NCBI RefSeq assembly: GCF_041321155.1
Contig: NZ_JBGGWB010000005.1
Location: 1-64,000 of the forward strand
From: Sphingomonas sp. IW22
Lineage (GTDB): Bacteria; Pseudomonadota; Alphaproteobacteria; Sphingomonadales; Sphingomonadaceae
Direction: 5' to 3'
Length of the DNA: 64,000 nt
Part shown: positions 55,903 to 64,000 of the stretch, in pieces
Position numbering within the stretch: position 1 is the stretch's first letter
Layout: every line of letters begins with the position of its first letter
Notes under the pieces: model-generated
The model's input: only the letters and a program-made list of their open reading frames with translations
Databases searched by the model: none
What the model was told of the DNA's origin: nothing
Made by a program: the position numbers and the translations under genes

Positions 55903-56189
55903 TCTTTCAAACCTTTCCGTGGACCCTTGACCCGAAAGGAGCGCTGCGTCGCCAACATAGCGGCTGGCGGCGGGACAGCGAAGGTCGGGCCAAATCTGTA
56001 GTTCGTCTCCGAGAGGCGGAAGCGAGTCTTCGTCTCCGTCGTGGCGCTTTTAACACAGCCGCAACAAAATTGCCAGCGTACGCATATTTCCCGTCGCGCG
56101 GGCAGCACGCCCTGTGCTGAACTGCGTCGCCGGCGCGTGGATGTGTGCCGGCTCTCGACCCGGTGGGCGCGGCGGGCTAACGCCCCGCT

Positions 56190-56816
56190 ATGCTTCCCCA
56201 GGCCGCCTCGCTCAGTCCCGTTCTGCCCTGGCTCGATGCCTTTGGCATCGCGATGTTTGCGGCGTCGGGTGCGATTGCGGCGGCGCGGGCGCGGCAGACC
56301 TTTGTCACCGCCGCGTTTTTCGCGCTGATCACCGGCGTTGGTGGCGGCACGGTGCGCGACCTGTTGATCGACGCGCCGGTTTTCTGGGTTGTGGACCCGT
56401 GGATCGCCCTGATGTGTCTGGGCGGCGCGCTTGTGATCTGGGTCACGCCCGAACGCTGGTGGGCGGGGCAGGGACTGGACTGGCTGGATGCCATCGGGCT
56501 TGCCGCCTATGCCGTGTTCGGCGCGGCAAAGGCATTGGGGCTGGGCGTGCCGCCCGTTCCCGCAGTGCTGATGGGCGTGGTGACCGCTTGCGTCGGCGGC
56601 ATCATCCGCGACGTGGTGGCGGGTGAGCCGTCGATCCTGATGCGCCCCGAGCTTTATGTGACGGCGGCGGCGCTGGCATCGGCGCTGTATGTCGGCATGC
56701 GGCTGATGGGGTTTCAGGGATTTCCCGTCGCGTCGATCGCGGCGGGCGCGGGCTTTGCGCTCAGGGCAGCAGCGATCCGCTGGAAGCTGGGCCTGCCCAC
56801 CTATCGCGGGCGTTAG
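56190..56816 (+). CDS. trimeric intracellular cation channel (TRIC/UPF0126) family membrane protein
   Basis: 208 residues with seven hydrophobic helices in two repeats. Each repeat has the glycine-rich motif: ALITGVGGGTVRDLLIDAP and GVVTACVGGIIRDVVAGEP. Bacterial relatives (YicG/YadS) are cation channels or glycine-transport-linked proteins; the substrate here is unknown. It lacks a clear ribosome site. Its stop codon overlaps the convergent DUF2490 stop by three bases. Confidence 0.87.
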   Translation: MLPQAASLSPVLPWLDAFGIAMFAASGAIAAARARQTFVTAAFFALITGVGGGTVRDLLIDAPVFWVVDPWIALMCLGGALVIWVTPERWWAGQGLDWLDAIGLAAYAVFGAAKALGLGVPPVPAVLMGVVTACVGGIIRDVVAGEPSILMRPELYVTAAALASALYVGMRLMGFQGFPVASIAAGAGFALRAAAIRWKLGLPTYRGR

Positions 56817-57493
56817 AGCGGATAGGTGAAGCCGAGGTTCAGCACATGGTTGCTGCGGTTTTCGCCCGCCCGGTAGACTGTCTGATTCAGATAGCCCGGC
56901 TCAACGCGCAGCTTTTCGCCCAGCGGCAGGCCGATGCCGACAAAATTGCGCCACTGATCGACGCCGCCGCGCACGCCCCAGCGCGTGTCGTTCAGGTTGA
57001 AGAAGCCCTCGCTATACGCAATCGCCTGTACCCGGCCGCCACGCGCGATTGGCGCCTGCACCCGCACCATCTGGCGCAGCCGCCATCCGGTATCGTCGCG
57101 CCCGACGATCATGCGCTGTTCCAGGCGGGTGCGACTGATGACCAGCGGCGCGCCGGTGCCGGTGCGGATCGGTGCAAACTGCACCTGTTGCCAGATGCGG
57201 TGTTCGTTGGTCGTCGTGCCCGACTCCGGATTAGTGTGAACATGGGCATAGCCGATCACCGCATGGGCATCGGGCGCGAAACGCACGCCGATGGCGGGCC
57301 GCGCCAGCGTCTGCACGCCATCGCCGACATCGTCGGTCAGGCGCACCTGACCCTCAACCCACAGGAACAAATCGCCCTTTACCGCGCCGGTCGCGGTAAA
57401 GGCGCCCCAGAGCTGAGCGTCATCCTCTGCCAGCGCGGGCGAAGCGGCGAAGGCGGCGGTCAGCGCCGCCGCAAGAAGATGGCGGGGAAGCAT
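56813..57493 (-). CDS. DUF2490 outer-membrane-like protein
   Basis: 226 residues. A signal peptide ends in ASPALAEDD. The mature sequence is made of alternating amphipathic strands and ends in the aromatic LGFTYPL, as in small outer-membrane beta-barrels. DUF2490 is the matching family (RIWQQVQFAP; RLEQRMI segments). Function is unknown. ATG 57493 follows GAGGGGAC. Monocistronic and convergent with the TRIC-family gene. Confidence 0.78.
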   Translation of the reverse strand: MLPRHLLAAALTAAFAASPALAEDDAQLWGAFTATGAVKGDLFLWVEGQVRLTDDVGDGVQTLARPAIGVRFAPDAHAVIGYAHVHTNPESGTTTNEHRIWQQVQFAPIRTGTGAPLVISRTRLEQRMIVGRDDTGWRLRQMVRVQAPIARGGRVQAIAYSEGFFNLNDTRWGVRGGVDQWRNFVGIGLPLGEKLRVEPGYLNQTVYRAGENRSNHVLNLGFTYPL

Positions 57494-57531
57494 GTCCCCT
57501 CATTAACCCCGCCATCCGACGGGGCAAGCGG

Positions 57532-58083
57532 TCAATCGCGCACGACCCCGACGTCGCGAAAGGGGCGCACCGGGCGCGGGGGCGTCGCGGCTTCGGCCAG
57601 CTCGCATTGCCAGAAGCCAACATCGATCCAGCGACCGAACTTGAACCCCGCTTCCCGGATCACGCCCGCGCGACGGAAGCCGACCTGTTCGTGCAGCTTG
57701 ATCGACGCGTCATTGGGCAGCGCGATGGCGCCGATGGCGTGGACAAAGCCCTGCGCGCGCAGCGTGTCGATCAGCGCTTCGTATAGCAGCCGCCCGACTC
57801 CGCGCTGCTGCGCATCACCCGCCAGATAGATCGAGGTCTCGACCGTCCAGTGATAGGCGGGCCGATCGCGAAACCGCCCGGCATAGGCATAGCCGACCAC
57901 CGCATCGCCATCGGTCGCGACCAGCCACGGATACAGCCCTTCGCTGGCCGTCATGCGCGCGCGCATGGTGCGCGCGTCGGGCGCCTCGCTTTCGAAACTG
58001 ACCGTGCCTGAAAGGACGAAGGGCGCATAGATGGCGGCGATGGCCGACGCGTCGGCAGGCTCTGCGGCGCGGATAGCGATCAT
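57532..58083 (-). CDS. GNAT N-acetyltransferase (phosphinothricin acetyltransferase-like)
   Basis: 183 residues. Acetyl-CoA-dependent N-acetyltransferase: IRAAEPADASAIAAIYAPFV, VGYAYAGRFRDRPAYHWTVE and the acetyl-CoA-binding QQRGVGRLLYEALIDTLRAQG match the Pat/Bar-type GNAT family, as does the ending with FKFGRWIDVGFWQ. Such enzymes acetylate amino-acid analogues such as phosphinothricin or methionine derivatives; the actual substrate is unknown. ATG overlaps the sppA stop by 4 nt, so it is translated with sppA. Confidence 0.9.
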   Translation of the reverse strand: MIAIRAAEPADASAIAAIYAPFVLSGTVSFESEAPDARTMRARMTASEGLYPWLVATDGDAVVGYAYAGRFRDRPAYHWTVETSIYLAGDAQQRGVGRLLYEALIDTLRAQGFVHAIGAIALPNDASIKLHEQVGFRRAGVIREAGFKFGRWIDVGFWQCELAEAATPPRPVRPFRDVGVVRD

Positions 58084-59972
58084 GGCAGGGCGCGTTCGAT
58101 CAGCATTCGGGTCAGTGCGCGATCCTCACCCCGCGCGGCGGCGGGCGCAAAGCCCGCACATTCAAGGCAGCGTGCCTGCACCGACTGGCCGGACAGCAAG
58201 CGGCGCATGTCGCCGACCGCGCGGGCCAGTACGCCGCGCCGCTCCGCCGCCATGCGCGCGAACAGGTCATTGCCCAGCGATGCCTCCTCAGTGCCCTGGT
58301 CGCGGTCCTGCTCACGCTGCCACGCTTCCGCCAGCTGCGCGGCCCAGCCCGGTTCCTTTTCAAGATAGACGGTGCGGACCTTTTCCGGGTCCAGCTTGGC
58401 GCGGCGCGCGGCTTCGGCCACGGCGTCGTCCAGCCCGCCAAAGCGGTCGACGAGCCCGATCTGTCGCGCGGTCCCGCCATCCCAAACGCGGCCCTGGCCG
58501 ATCTGGTCGACGCGCGCGGGCGACAGGCGGCGCGATTGCGCGACCAGCCCGACGAAGCGGCGATACACATCCTCGATCGATCCTTGCAGGATCGTGTCGA
58601 ATTCGGGGCTGGTGCCCGCGAACAGGTCCGGCTGGCCGGACAGCGGCGTCGTCCGCACGCCGTCCGCGGTCACGCCGATCTTGCTGATCGTGTTTTCGAA
58701 GGTGGGGATGACGCCGAAAACCCCGATCGATCCGGTGATGGTATTCGGTTCGGCAAAGATCATGTCGGCGGGGGTCGAGACCCAGTAGCCGCCCGACGCA
58801 GCCAGCCCGCTCATCGACACGGTGACGGGCAGGCCTTGCGCCTTGGCCTGAAGGATCGCCTGACGGATCTTTTCCGATGCCATCACCGACCCGCCGGGCG
58901 AATCGACGCGCACGACCAGCGCCTTGAGGTTTTTCTCTGCCAGCCCCTTCAGGATCAGATTGGCGATCGTATCGCCCGCCGCGCTGCCGGGGCCTGATTG
59001 ACCGTCAACGATCTCGCCCGCGACCGTGACGACGCCAATCGCGTCCCCAGTGGTTGGCACCGGATTGGCGGCCAGATAATCGGCGAGCCGGATCGTGTTG
59101 TAACTGCCCGCCGGCTTGCCCGTCGGCGCACCGACAATCTCGGCCACCCGCTTGCCAAAGGCGATTTCATCGCCGGTCTTGTCGATCAGCCCGGCGGACA
59201 GGTTGGCGCGGCTGAGGTCGCCATTCGCCGCGCGGACCAGTTCGGCAGCGCGGGCCATGAATTCGGCCACACGTGCTTTTGGCCGCGCCTTGCTCACCAG
59301 TTCCAGCCAGCGGGACTGGATGGCGCCGTACAGCGCCTGATTTGCGGCGCGCGCCTCCGGCGACTGGTCGGCGCGCAGATACGGCTCGACCGCCGACTTG
59401 TAGGTGCCGACGCGATAGATGTGCGCGTTCACGCCCAGCTTGTCGATCAGCCCCTTGTAATAAAGCTGCGATCCGCCGGGGCCTGTCAGTACCGTTCCGA
59501 CAAACGGGTGCGACCAGATTTCGCTGGCATTGGCGGCGATCAGATATCCAGCGTCGGTATAGCCCATGGCATAGGCCAGCACGGGCTTGCCCGTGGCACG
59601 GACCGCGCCGACCGCTTCGGCAACCTGCGCCACAACTGCCGGATAGCCGCCGGTAAAGCTGTTGAGGTCGAGGACGACGACCTTGACCCGGCTGTCGGTG
59701 CGAGCCGCATTCAGCGCGCGGACCACGTCGCGCAGACGCGTTTCCCGTACCATTTCGCCACCGGCCAGCCCGGCAAAGGGGTCCACTTCCTGCGGCTGTT
59801 CGACGATCTGGCCCTGAAGCTCGACCAGCAACGCGCCGTCCGCGATCGTGGCCGCATTGGGCCGCGCCGACAGCAGCGCGAACAAAGTGCCGAAGAACAG
59901 CAGCATGAAGATCAGGACCAGCGCGTCCTTGATTCCGACCAGCAGCTTCCACGCGGCCCGCACCAGCTTCAC
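58080..59972 (-). CDS. sppA: signal peptide peptidase SppA, 67-kDa type
   Basis: 630 residues, the long double-domain type. An N-terminal transmembrane helix (IFMLLFFGTLFALLSA) anchors a periplasmic protease made of two S49 repeats. The first repeat contains the general-base Lys region (GTYKSAVEPYLR), and the second contains the nucleophile Ser in VSMSGLAASGGYW. It degrades cleaved signal peptides in the inner membrane. The start is GTG 59972 with AAGGAG ten bases upstream. It precedes the GNAT gene with an ATGA overlap. Confidence 0.93.
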   Translation of the reverse strand: MKLVRAAWKLLVGIKDALVLIFMLLFFGTLFALLSARPNAATIADGALLVELQGQIVEQPQEVDPFAGLAGGEMVRETRLRDVVRALNAARTDSRVKVVVLDLNSFTGGYPAVVAQVAEAVGAVRATGKPVLAYAMGYTDAGYLIAANASEIWSHPFVGTVLTGPGGSQLYYKGLIDKLGVNAHIYRVGTYKSAVEPYLRADQSPEARAANQALYGAIQSRWLELVSKARPKARVAEFMARAAELVRAANGDLSRANLSAGLIDKTGDEIAFGKRVAEIVGAPTGKPAGSYNTIRLADYLAANPVPTTGDAIGVVTVAGEIVDGQSGPGSAAGDTIANLILKGLAEKNLKALVVRVDSPGGSVMASEKIRQAILQAKAQGLPVTVSMSGLAASGGYWVSTPADMIFAEPNTITGSIGVFGVIPTFENTISKIGVTADGVRTTPLSGQPDLFAGTSPEFDTILQGSIEDVYRRFVGLVAQSRRLSPARVDQIGQGRVWDGGTARQIGLVDRFGGLDDAVAEAARRAKLDPEKVRTVYLEKEPGWAAQLAEAWQREQDRDQGTEEASLGNDLFARMAAERRGVLARAVGDMRRLLSGQSVQARCLECAGFAPAAARGEDRALTRMLIERALP

Positions 59973-60087
59973 GTCGCAATTCTCCTTCGTATCGGCGCTT
60001 TGCGCTAGAGCATCGGCCCGCGACAGGCAACGGCGTCTTGGGCGCGTAACACAGCACCAACAGCATCATTTTTTGTCCCGTGGCTGC

Positions 60088-60116
60088 TTGACGACTCATC
60101 GGAGCGGCAACATATC
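60088..60116 (+). promoter_or_regulatory. candidate groESL promoter
   Basis: TTGACG (60088-60093), 17-bp spacer, CATATC (60111-60116). The predicted start of transcription falls just before the CIRCE element, so bound HrcA would block the polymerase. Confidence 0.6.
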
Positions 60117-60124
60117 CGCGTCCG

Positions 60125-60151
60125 TTAGCACTCGGGGGATTTGAGTGCTAA
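60125..60151 (+). promoter_or_regulatory. CIRCE element (HrcA operator)
   Basis: TTAGCACTC (60125-60133), nine bases, GAGTGCTAA (60143-60151): both arms match the CIRCE consensus exactly. HrcA, stabilised by GroEL, binds here and represses groESL until misfolded protein draws GroEL away. hrcA itself is not in the window. Confidence 0.96.
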
Positions 60152-60185
60152 GCAAGGTCAACCATCCCTTTTGAGAGGAAGGCGC

Positions 60186-60476
60186 ATGAACTTTCGTCCG
60201 CTGCACGACCGCGTGCTGGTCCGCCGCGTCGAAGCCGAGGAAAAGACGGCAGGCGGCATCATCATTCCCGACACCGCCAAGGAAAAGCCGCAGGAAGGCG
60301 AAGTTGTCGCCGCCGGCGCCGGCGCCAAGAACGACAAGGGCGAAGTGAGCCCGCTGGACGTCAAGGCCGGTGACCGCATCCTGTTCGGCAAGTGGTCGGG
60401 CACCGAGGTCAAGGTGAACGGCGAAGACCTGCTGATCATGAAGGAAAGCGACATCCTCGGCATCGTCGAGGCGTAA
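60186..60476 (+). CDS. groES: co-chaperonin GroES
   Basis: 96 residues. [21 protein letters not shown] opens the fold. [14 protein letters not shown] is the mobile loop that docks on GroEL, and [16 protein letters not shown] closes the domain. It caps the GroEL ring as a heptamer. ATG 60186 follows GAGAGGAAG. First gene of the CIRCE-controlled groES-groEL operon; groEL starts 48 bp after its stop. Confidence 0.98.
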   Translation: MNFRPLHDRVLVRRVEAEEKTAGGIIIPDTAKEKPQEGEVVAAGAGAKNDKGEVSPLDVKAGDRILFGKWSGTEVKVNGEDLLIMKESDILGIVEA

Positions 60477-60512
60477 GTCACTCCTTCGTTTCTTCTCTTC
60501 ACATTCAACTGA

Positions 60513-62171
<1,659 letters not shown>

Positions 62172-62230
62172 TCCCGATCGTCCGGGGCGGCGTTGCTGCC
62201 CCGGACACGGAATTGGAAATGCCCGAAAAG

Positions 62231-62264
62231 AAAAGGGCCGGGGGTTCGCTCCCGGCCCTTTTTT
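62231..62264 (+). terminator. terminator after groEL, probably bidirectional
   Basis: Stem AAAAGGGCCGGG (62231-62242) with CCCGGCCCTTTT (62251-62262), an 8-nt loop and a T-run to 62264. The A-rich left side supplies a U-tract for the opposite strand, so it can also end the convergent TraB/GumN gene. Confidence 0.9.
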
Positions 62265-62290
62265 GTGTGTCCCGTCGGCCAGTTAGCCCC

Positions 62291-63205
62291 TCAATAGGGG
62301 ACGCGAACCGCCCGCAACTTGCGTTCGGCCAGCTTGGCCATCACGCTGTCCCGACCCGCCAGGTGGCCCGCGCCGACCGCCAGGAAAACGGTCCCAGGCT
62401 TGTCCAGCCGCGTGTCGATCCATTCGGCCCAGCGCGCGTTGCGATCGGTCAGCAGCGCCTCTGCCACTTCGGGGCTGTCGTTCAACCCCTCGTTCATCAT
62501 CTTCGCCAGCCGGTCGGGGTCGCCCTTTGCCCAGGCGTCGATCATCGATTCGATCAGCGGCTGGATGCGCGGGAGTTCGGCCACGGTCGAATTGAGCAGC
62601 GCGATCTGTGCCGCATCAGGCAGCGATTCGAAAAAGCCCAGCTGCTGTTCCGCCGTCTCCAGCCCGGACACGGGCTTTCGCGCCGTCTTGGCAGCGGCGG
62701 TAATCTGGGCCTCCACCCCCTGCGCCGGATCATAACCCAGCTTGATCAGCGGCAGCAGCGACAGGTTGGTCGACGCGAACCACGGATCGGTCCGGTCGAA
62801 CGCGTTGGCCGGCAGGCCCAGCGACCCCAGTGCGGCAAGATATGCCTCGCGCTTCTCGGGCGACAGCTTCTCAGGCAGCGATGGCCCGCTATTTGTGATC
62901 GCCAGACGCTGGATCAGAACCTGCATCGCCTGTGGCTCCGGCGTCACCATTTCAAGGACGACCTCGTCGCTGGCGTCGAATGCCTTCCGCACGCCCTCGT
63001 CGAACCAGGACAGGCCGGGCTTTAACACATGGATGGTGCCGAACAGATAAATGGTCGTATCGTCGTCGCGAACCATCCACAGCGCAGGATCGGCATCCAC
63101 CGTCGCCGTCGCGGCGGCGGCTGGGGGCGGGGTCTGCGCTGCCAGCGCGACCGGCGATGCCGCCAGCCCCAGCGCGATCACGAATTTGCGCAACGATTTC
63201 GGCAT
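62291..63205 (-). CDS. TraB/GumN family exported protein
   Basis: About 304 residues from ATG 63205. A Sec signal ends in PVALAAQT. The domain opens with ALWMVRDDDTTIYLFGTIHVLKPG, where GTIH is the family's conserved motif, and closes with VFLAVGAGHLAGRDSVMAKLAE (GAGHLxG). The conserved His and Glu residues (EMVTPEP; VSGLETAEQQ) suggest a metal-dependent hydrolase related to Tiki/TraB proteases. Substrate unknown. Convergent with groEL. Confidence 0.88.
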   Translation of the reverse strand: MPKSLRKFVIALGLAASPVALAAQTPPPAAAATATVDADPALWMVRDDDTTIYLFGTIHVLKPGLSWFDEGVRKAFDASDEVVLEMVTPEPQAMQVLIQRLAITNSGPSLPEKLSPEKREAYLAALGSLGLPANAFDRTDPWFASTNLSLLPLIKLGYDPAQGVEAQITAAAKTARKPVSGLETAEQQLGFFESLPDAAQIALLNSTVAELPRIQPLIESMIDAWAKGDPDRLAKMMNEGLNDSPEVAEALLTDRNARWAEWIDTRLDKPGTVFLAVGAGHLAGRDSVMAKLAERKLRAVRVPY

Positions 63206-63480
63206 CACCAATCCCTTCGGAGCCATGCGTTTGCCGGTGGATAGCCGCTCCCGGCGCGATTGCCAGCCGGATTGCGACCCGCCGCCGGCGCGCGCGGCGA
63301 TTGTGAAATCCGCGATTTACACGGCGGCCTTTTCGTTTCACCTTTTACCGCAAGAGGGGGCGCGTTTTCCGGATCATTCGAAAAAGCTTTTGCGCGTGGC
63401 GTCGCGCGGGCCATCGCTTCGGATACGCGCGATCCTACCATTCGCTGGGTTAAGAATCGCTGCGTATCAGGGAGAAGAAT
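63206..63480. other. divergent intergenic region, no gene seen
   Basis: Between the TraB/GumN start and the amidohydrolase start. It holds only short dyads, for example GTGAAATC and GATTTACA around 63303-63321, and an AT-richer patch (63345-63400) that may carry promoters for both genes. No clear -35/-10 pair or terminator is seen. Confidence 0.4.
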
Positions 63481-64000
63481 GTGAAGCGATCATTGTTGCT
63501 GGGTGCGGCCATGGCGTTGCTGGCCGGCTGTGCCGCCAATGACGGAACGGGAAGCAAGACCGCATCGGCGGGGACCAAGGCGCCGCCGCCGGGCATGAAC
63601 AAGGGCTATTCGCACGACCCGTTCCCGTCGACTTATCGCGCCTATCCAGGCCGCCCGACGCTGATCACCAACGTCACCGTGCTGGATGGCGAAGGTGGGC
63701 GCGTGGATAACGGGCAGGTCCTGTTCCGCGACGGAAAGATCGTGGCGGTTGGCCAGAACCTGGATGCCGGTGGCGCCGATGTGATCGACGGCCAGGGCAA
63801 GTGGGTGACCCCCGGCATCATCGATATCCACAGCCATCTGGGCGATTATCCCAGCCCGTCGGTCGACGCGCTATCCGACGGGAACGAGGCAACCGCACCG
63901 GTCACCGCCGAGGTGTGGGCCGAACATTCGGTGTGGCCACAGGACCCCGGCTTTTCCCGTGCGCTGGCGAATGGTGGCGTGACGACGCTGCAAATCCTGC
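63481..64000 (+). CDS. amidohydrolase-family lipoprotein (5' part, runs off the window)
   Basis: 173 residues visible. The start is GTG 63481 with AGGGAGAA upstream. The lipobox MALLAGC gives an envelope lipoprotein. The amidohydrolase domain begins with PTLITNVTVLDGEGGRVDNG and reaches VTPGIIDIHSHLGDYPSP, where HSH is the first metal-binding pair. A later GVTTLQIL strand is the last visible piece. Members act on cyclic amides or deaminate bases; the metal-site completeness and substrate cannot be judged from this part. Confidence 0.88.
   Translation, partial: MKRSLLLGAAMALLAGCAANDGTGSKTASAGTKAPPPGMNKGYSHDPFPSTYRAYPGRPTLITNVTVLDGEGGRVDNGQVLFRDGKIVAVGQNLDAGGADVIDGQGKWVTPGIIDIHSHLGDYPSPSVDALSDGNEATAPVTAEVWAEHSVWPQDPGFSRALANGGVTTLQIL

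Overview
The window is a GC-rich alphaproteobacterial chromosome segment, most likely from a sphingomonad (Sphingomonadales). The evidence is the large L-GDH180-type NAD-glutamate dehydrogenase, the ChvG/ChvI-HprK-RapZ-EIIA-HPr regulatory cluster, CckA and RcdA (CtrA pathway), a DksA lacking zinc cysteines, the DUF4893 and DUF465 families, CarD, and HrcA/CIRCE control of groESL. Apart from the first 1.9 kb this is ordinary, densely packed core genome. Many genes overlap by 1-4 nt (ATGA or TGATG junctions), so several operons look translationally coupled.

Layout. 1-1.9 kb: a tyrosine integrase, visibly AT-richer than its surroundings, beside tRNA-Thr(CGT). It is enclosed by a perfect 157-bp inverted repeat whose right arm contains the tRNA 3' end. 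2-8 kb: a PAS protein and NAD-glutamate dehydrogenase, closed by a strong terminator. 8-19 kb: small membrane and lipoproteins, an M20 amidohydrolase, a DUF4893 lipoprotein, 3-hydroxybutyrate dehydrogenase with a patatin, a zinc metallopeptidase with a Gre-like factor, a TPR/TonB-like protein, a DUF885 protein with a 2OG-oxygenase-like protein, and an esterase. 19-27 kb: uvrC, then a leftward serS-surE-LysM/M23-K+ channel-DUF2254 cluster. 27-30 kb: DksA, PilZ, two divergent DUF465 genes and RcdA. 29.6-34 kb: a six-gene overlapping operon, chvI-chvG-hprK-rapZ-EIIA-HPr, which is a regulatory PTS with no sugar permease. 34-37 kb: CckA and a single-domain receiver. 37-39 kb: an asparagine-synthetase-like protein with all recognisable catalytic motifs altered, then tRNA-Pro(GGG). 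39-44 kb: a soluble chemoreceptor-like protein, and yajC-secD-secF with an Mth938-domain gene. 44-45 kb: an EamA transporter and a frameshifted DUF4174 gene. 45-54 kb: a fatty-acid/acyl-CoA catabolic operon (thioesterase, two acyl-CoA dehydrogenases, amidase, FadB/FadJ-like bifunctional enzyme) divergent from an acyl-CoA ligase. 54-60 kb: two DUF2807 proteins, CarD, a TRIC-family protein, DUF2490, a GNAT enzyme and SppA. 60-64 kb: groESL with a perfect CIRCE, a TraB/GumN protein and the start of an amidohydrolase lipoprotein.

The main departures from a standard annotation are the integrase inside a tRNA-derived inverted repeat, the degenerate asparagine synthetase, the single-base frameshift in DUF4174, and a DUF2807 gene whose ribosome binding site lies inside a 14-bp hairpin. 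I saw no CRISPR array, rRNA, insertion sequence or recognisable defence or biosynthetic system.
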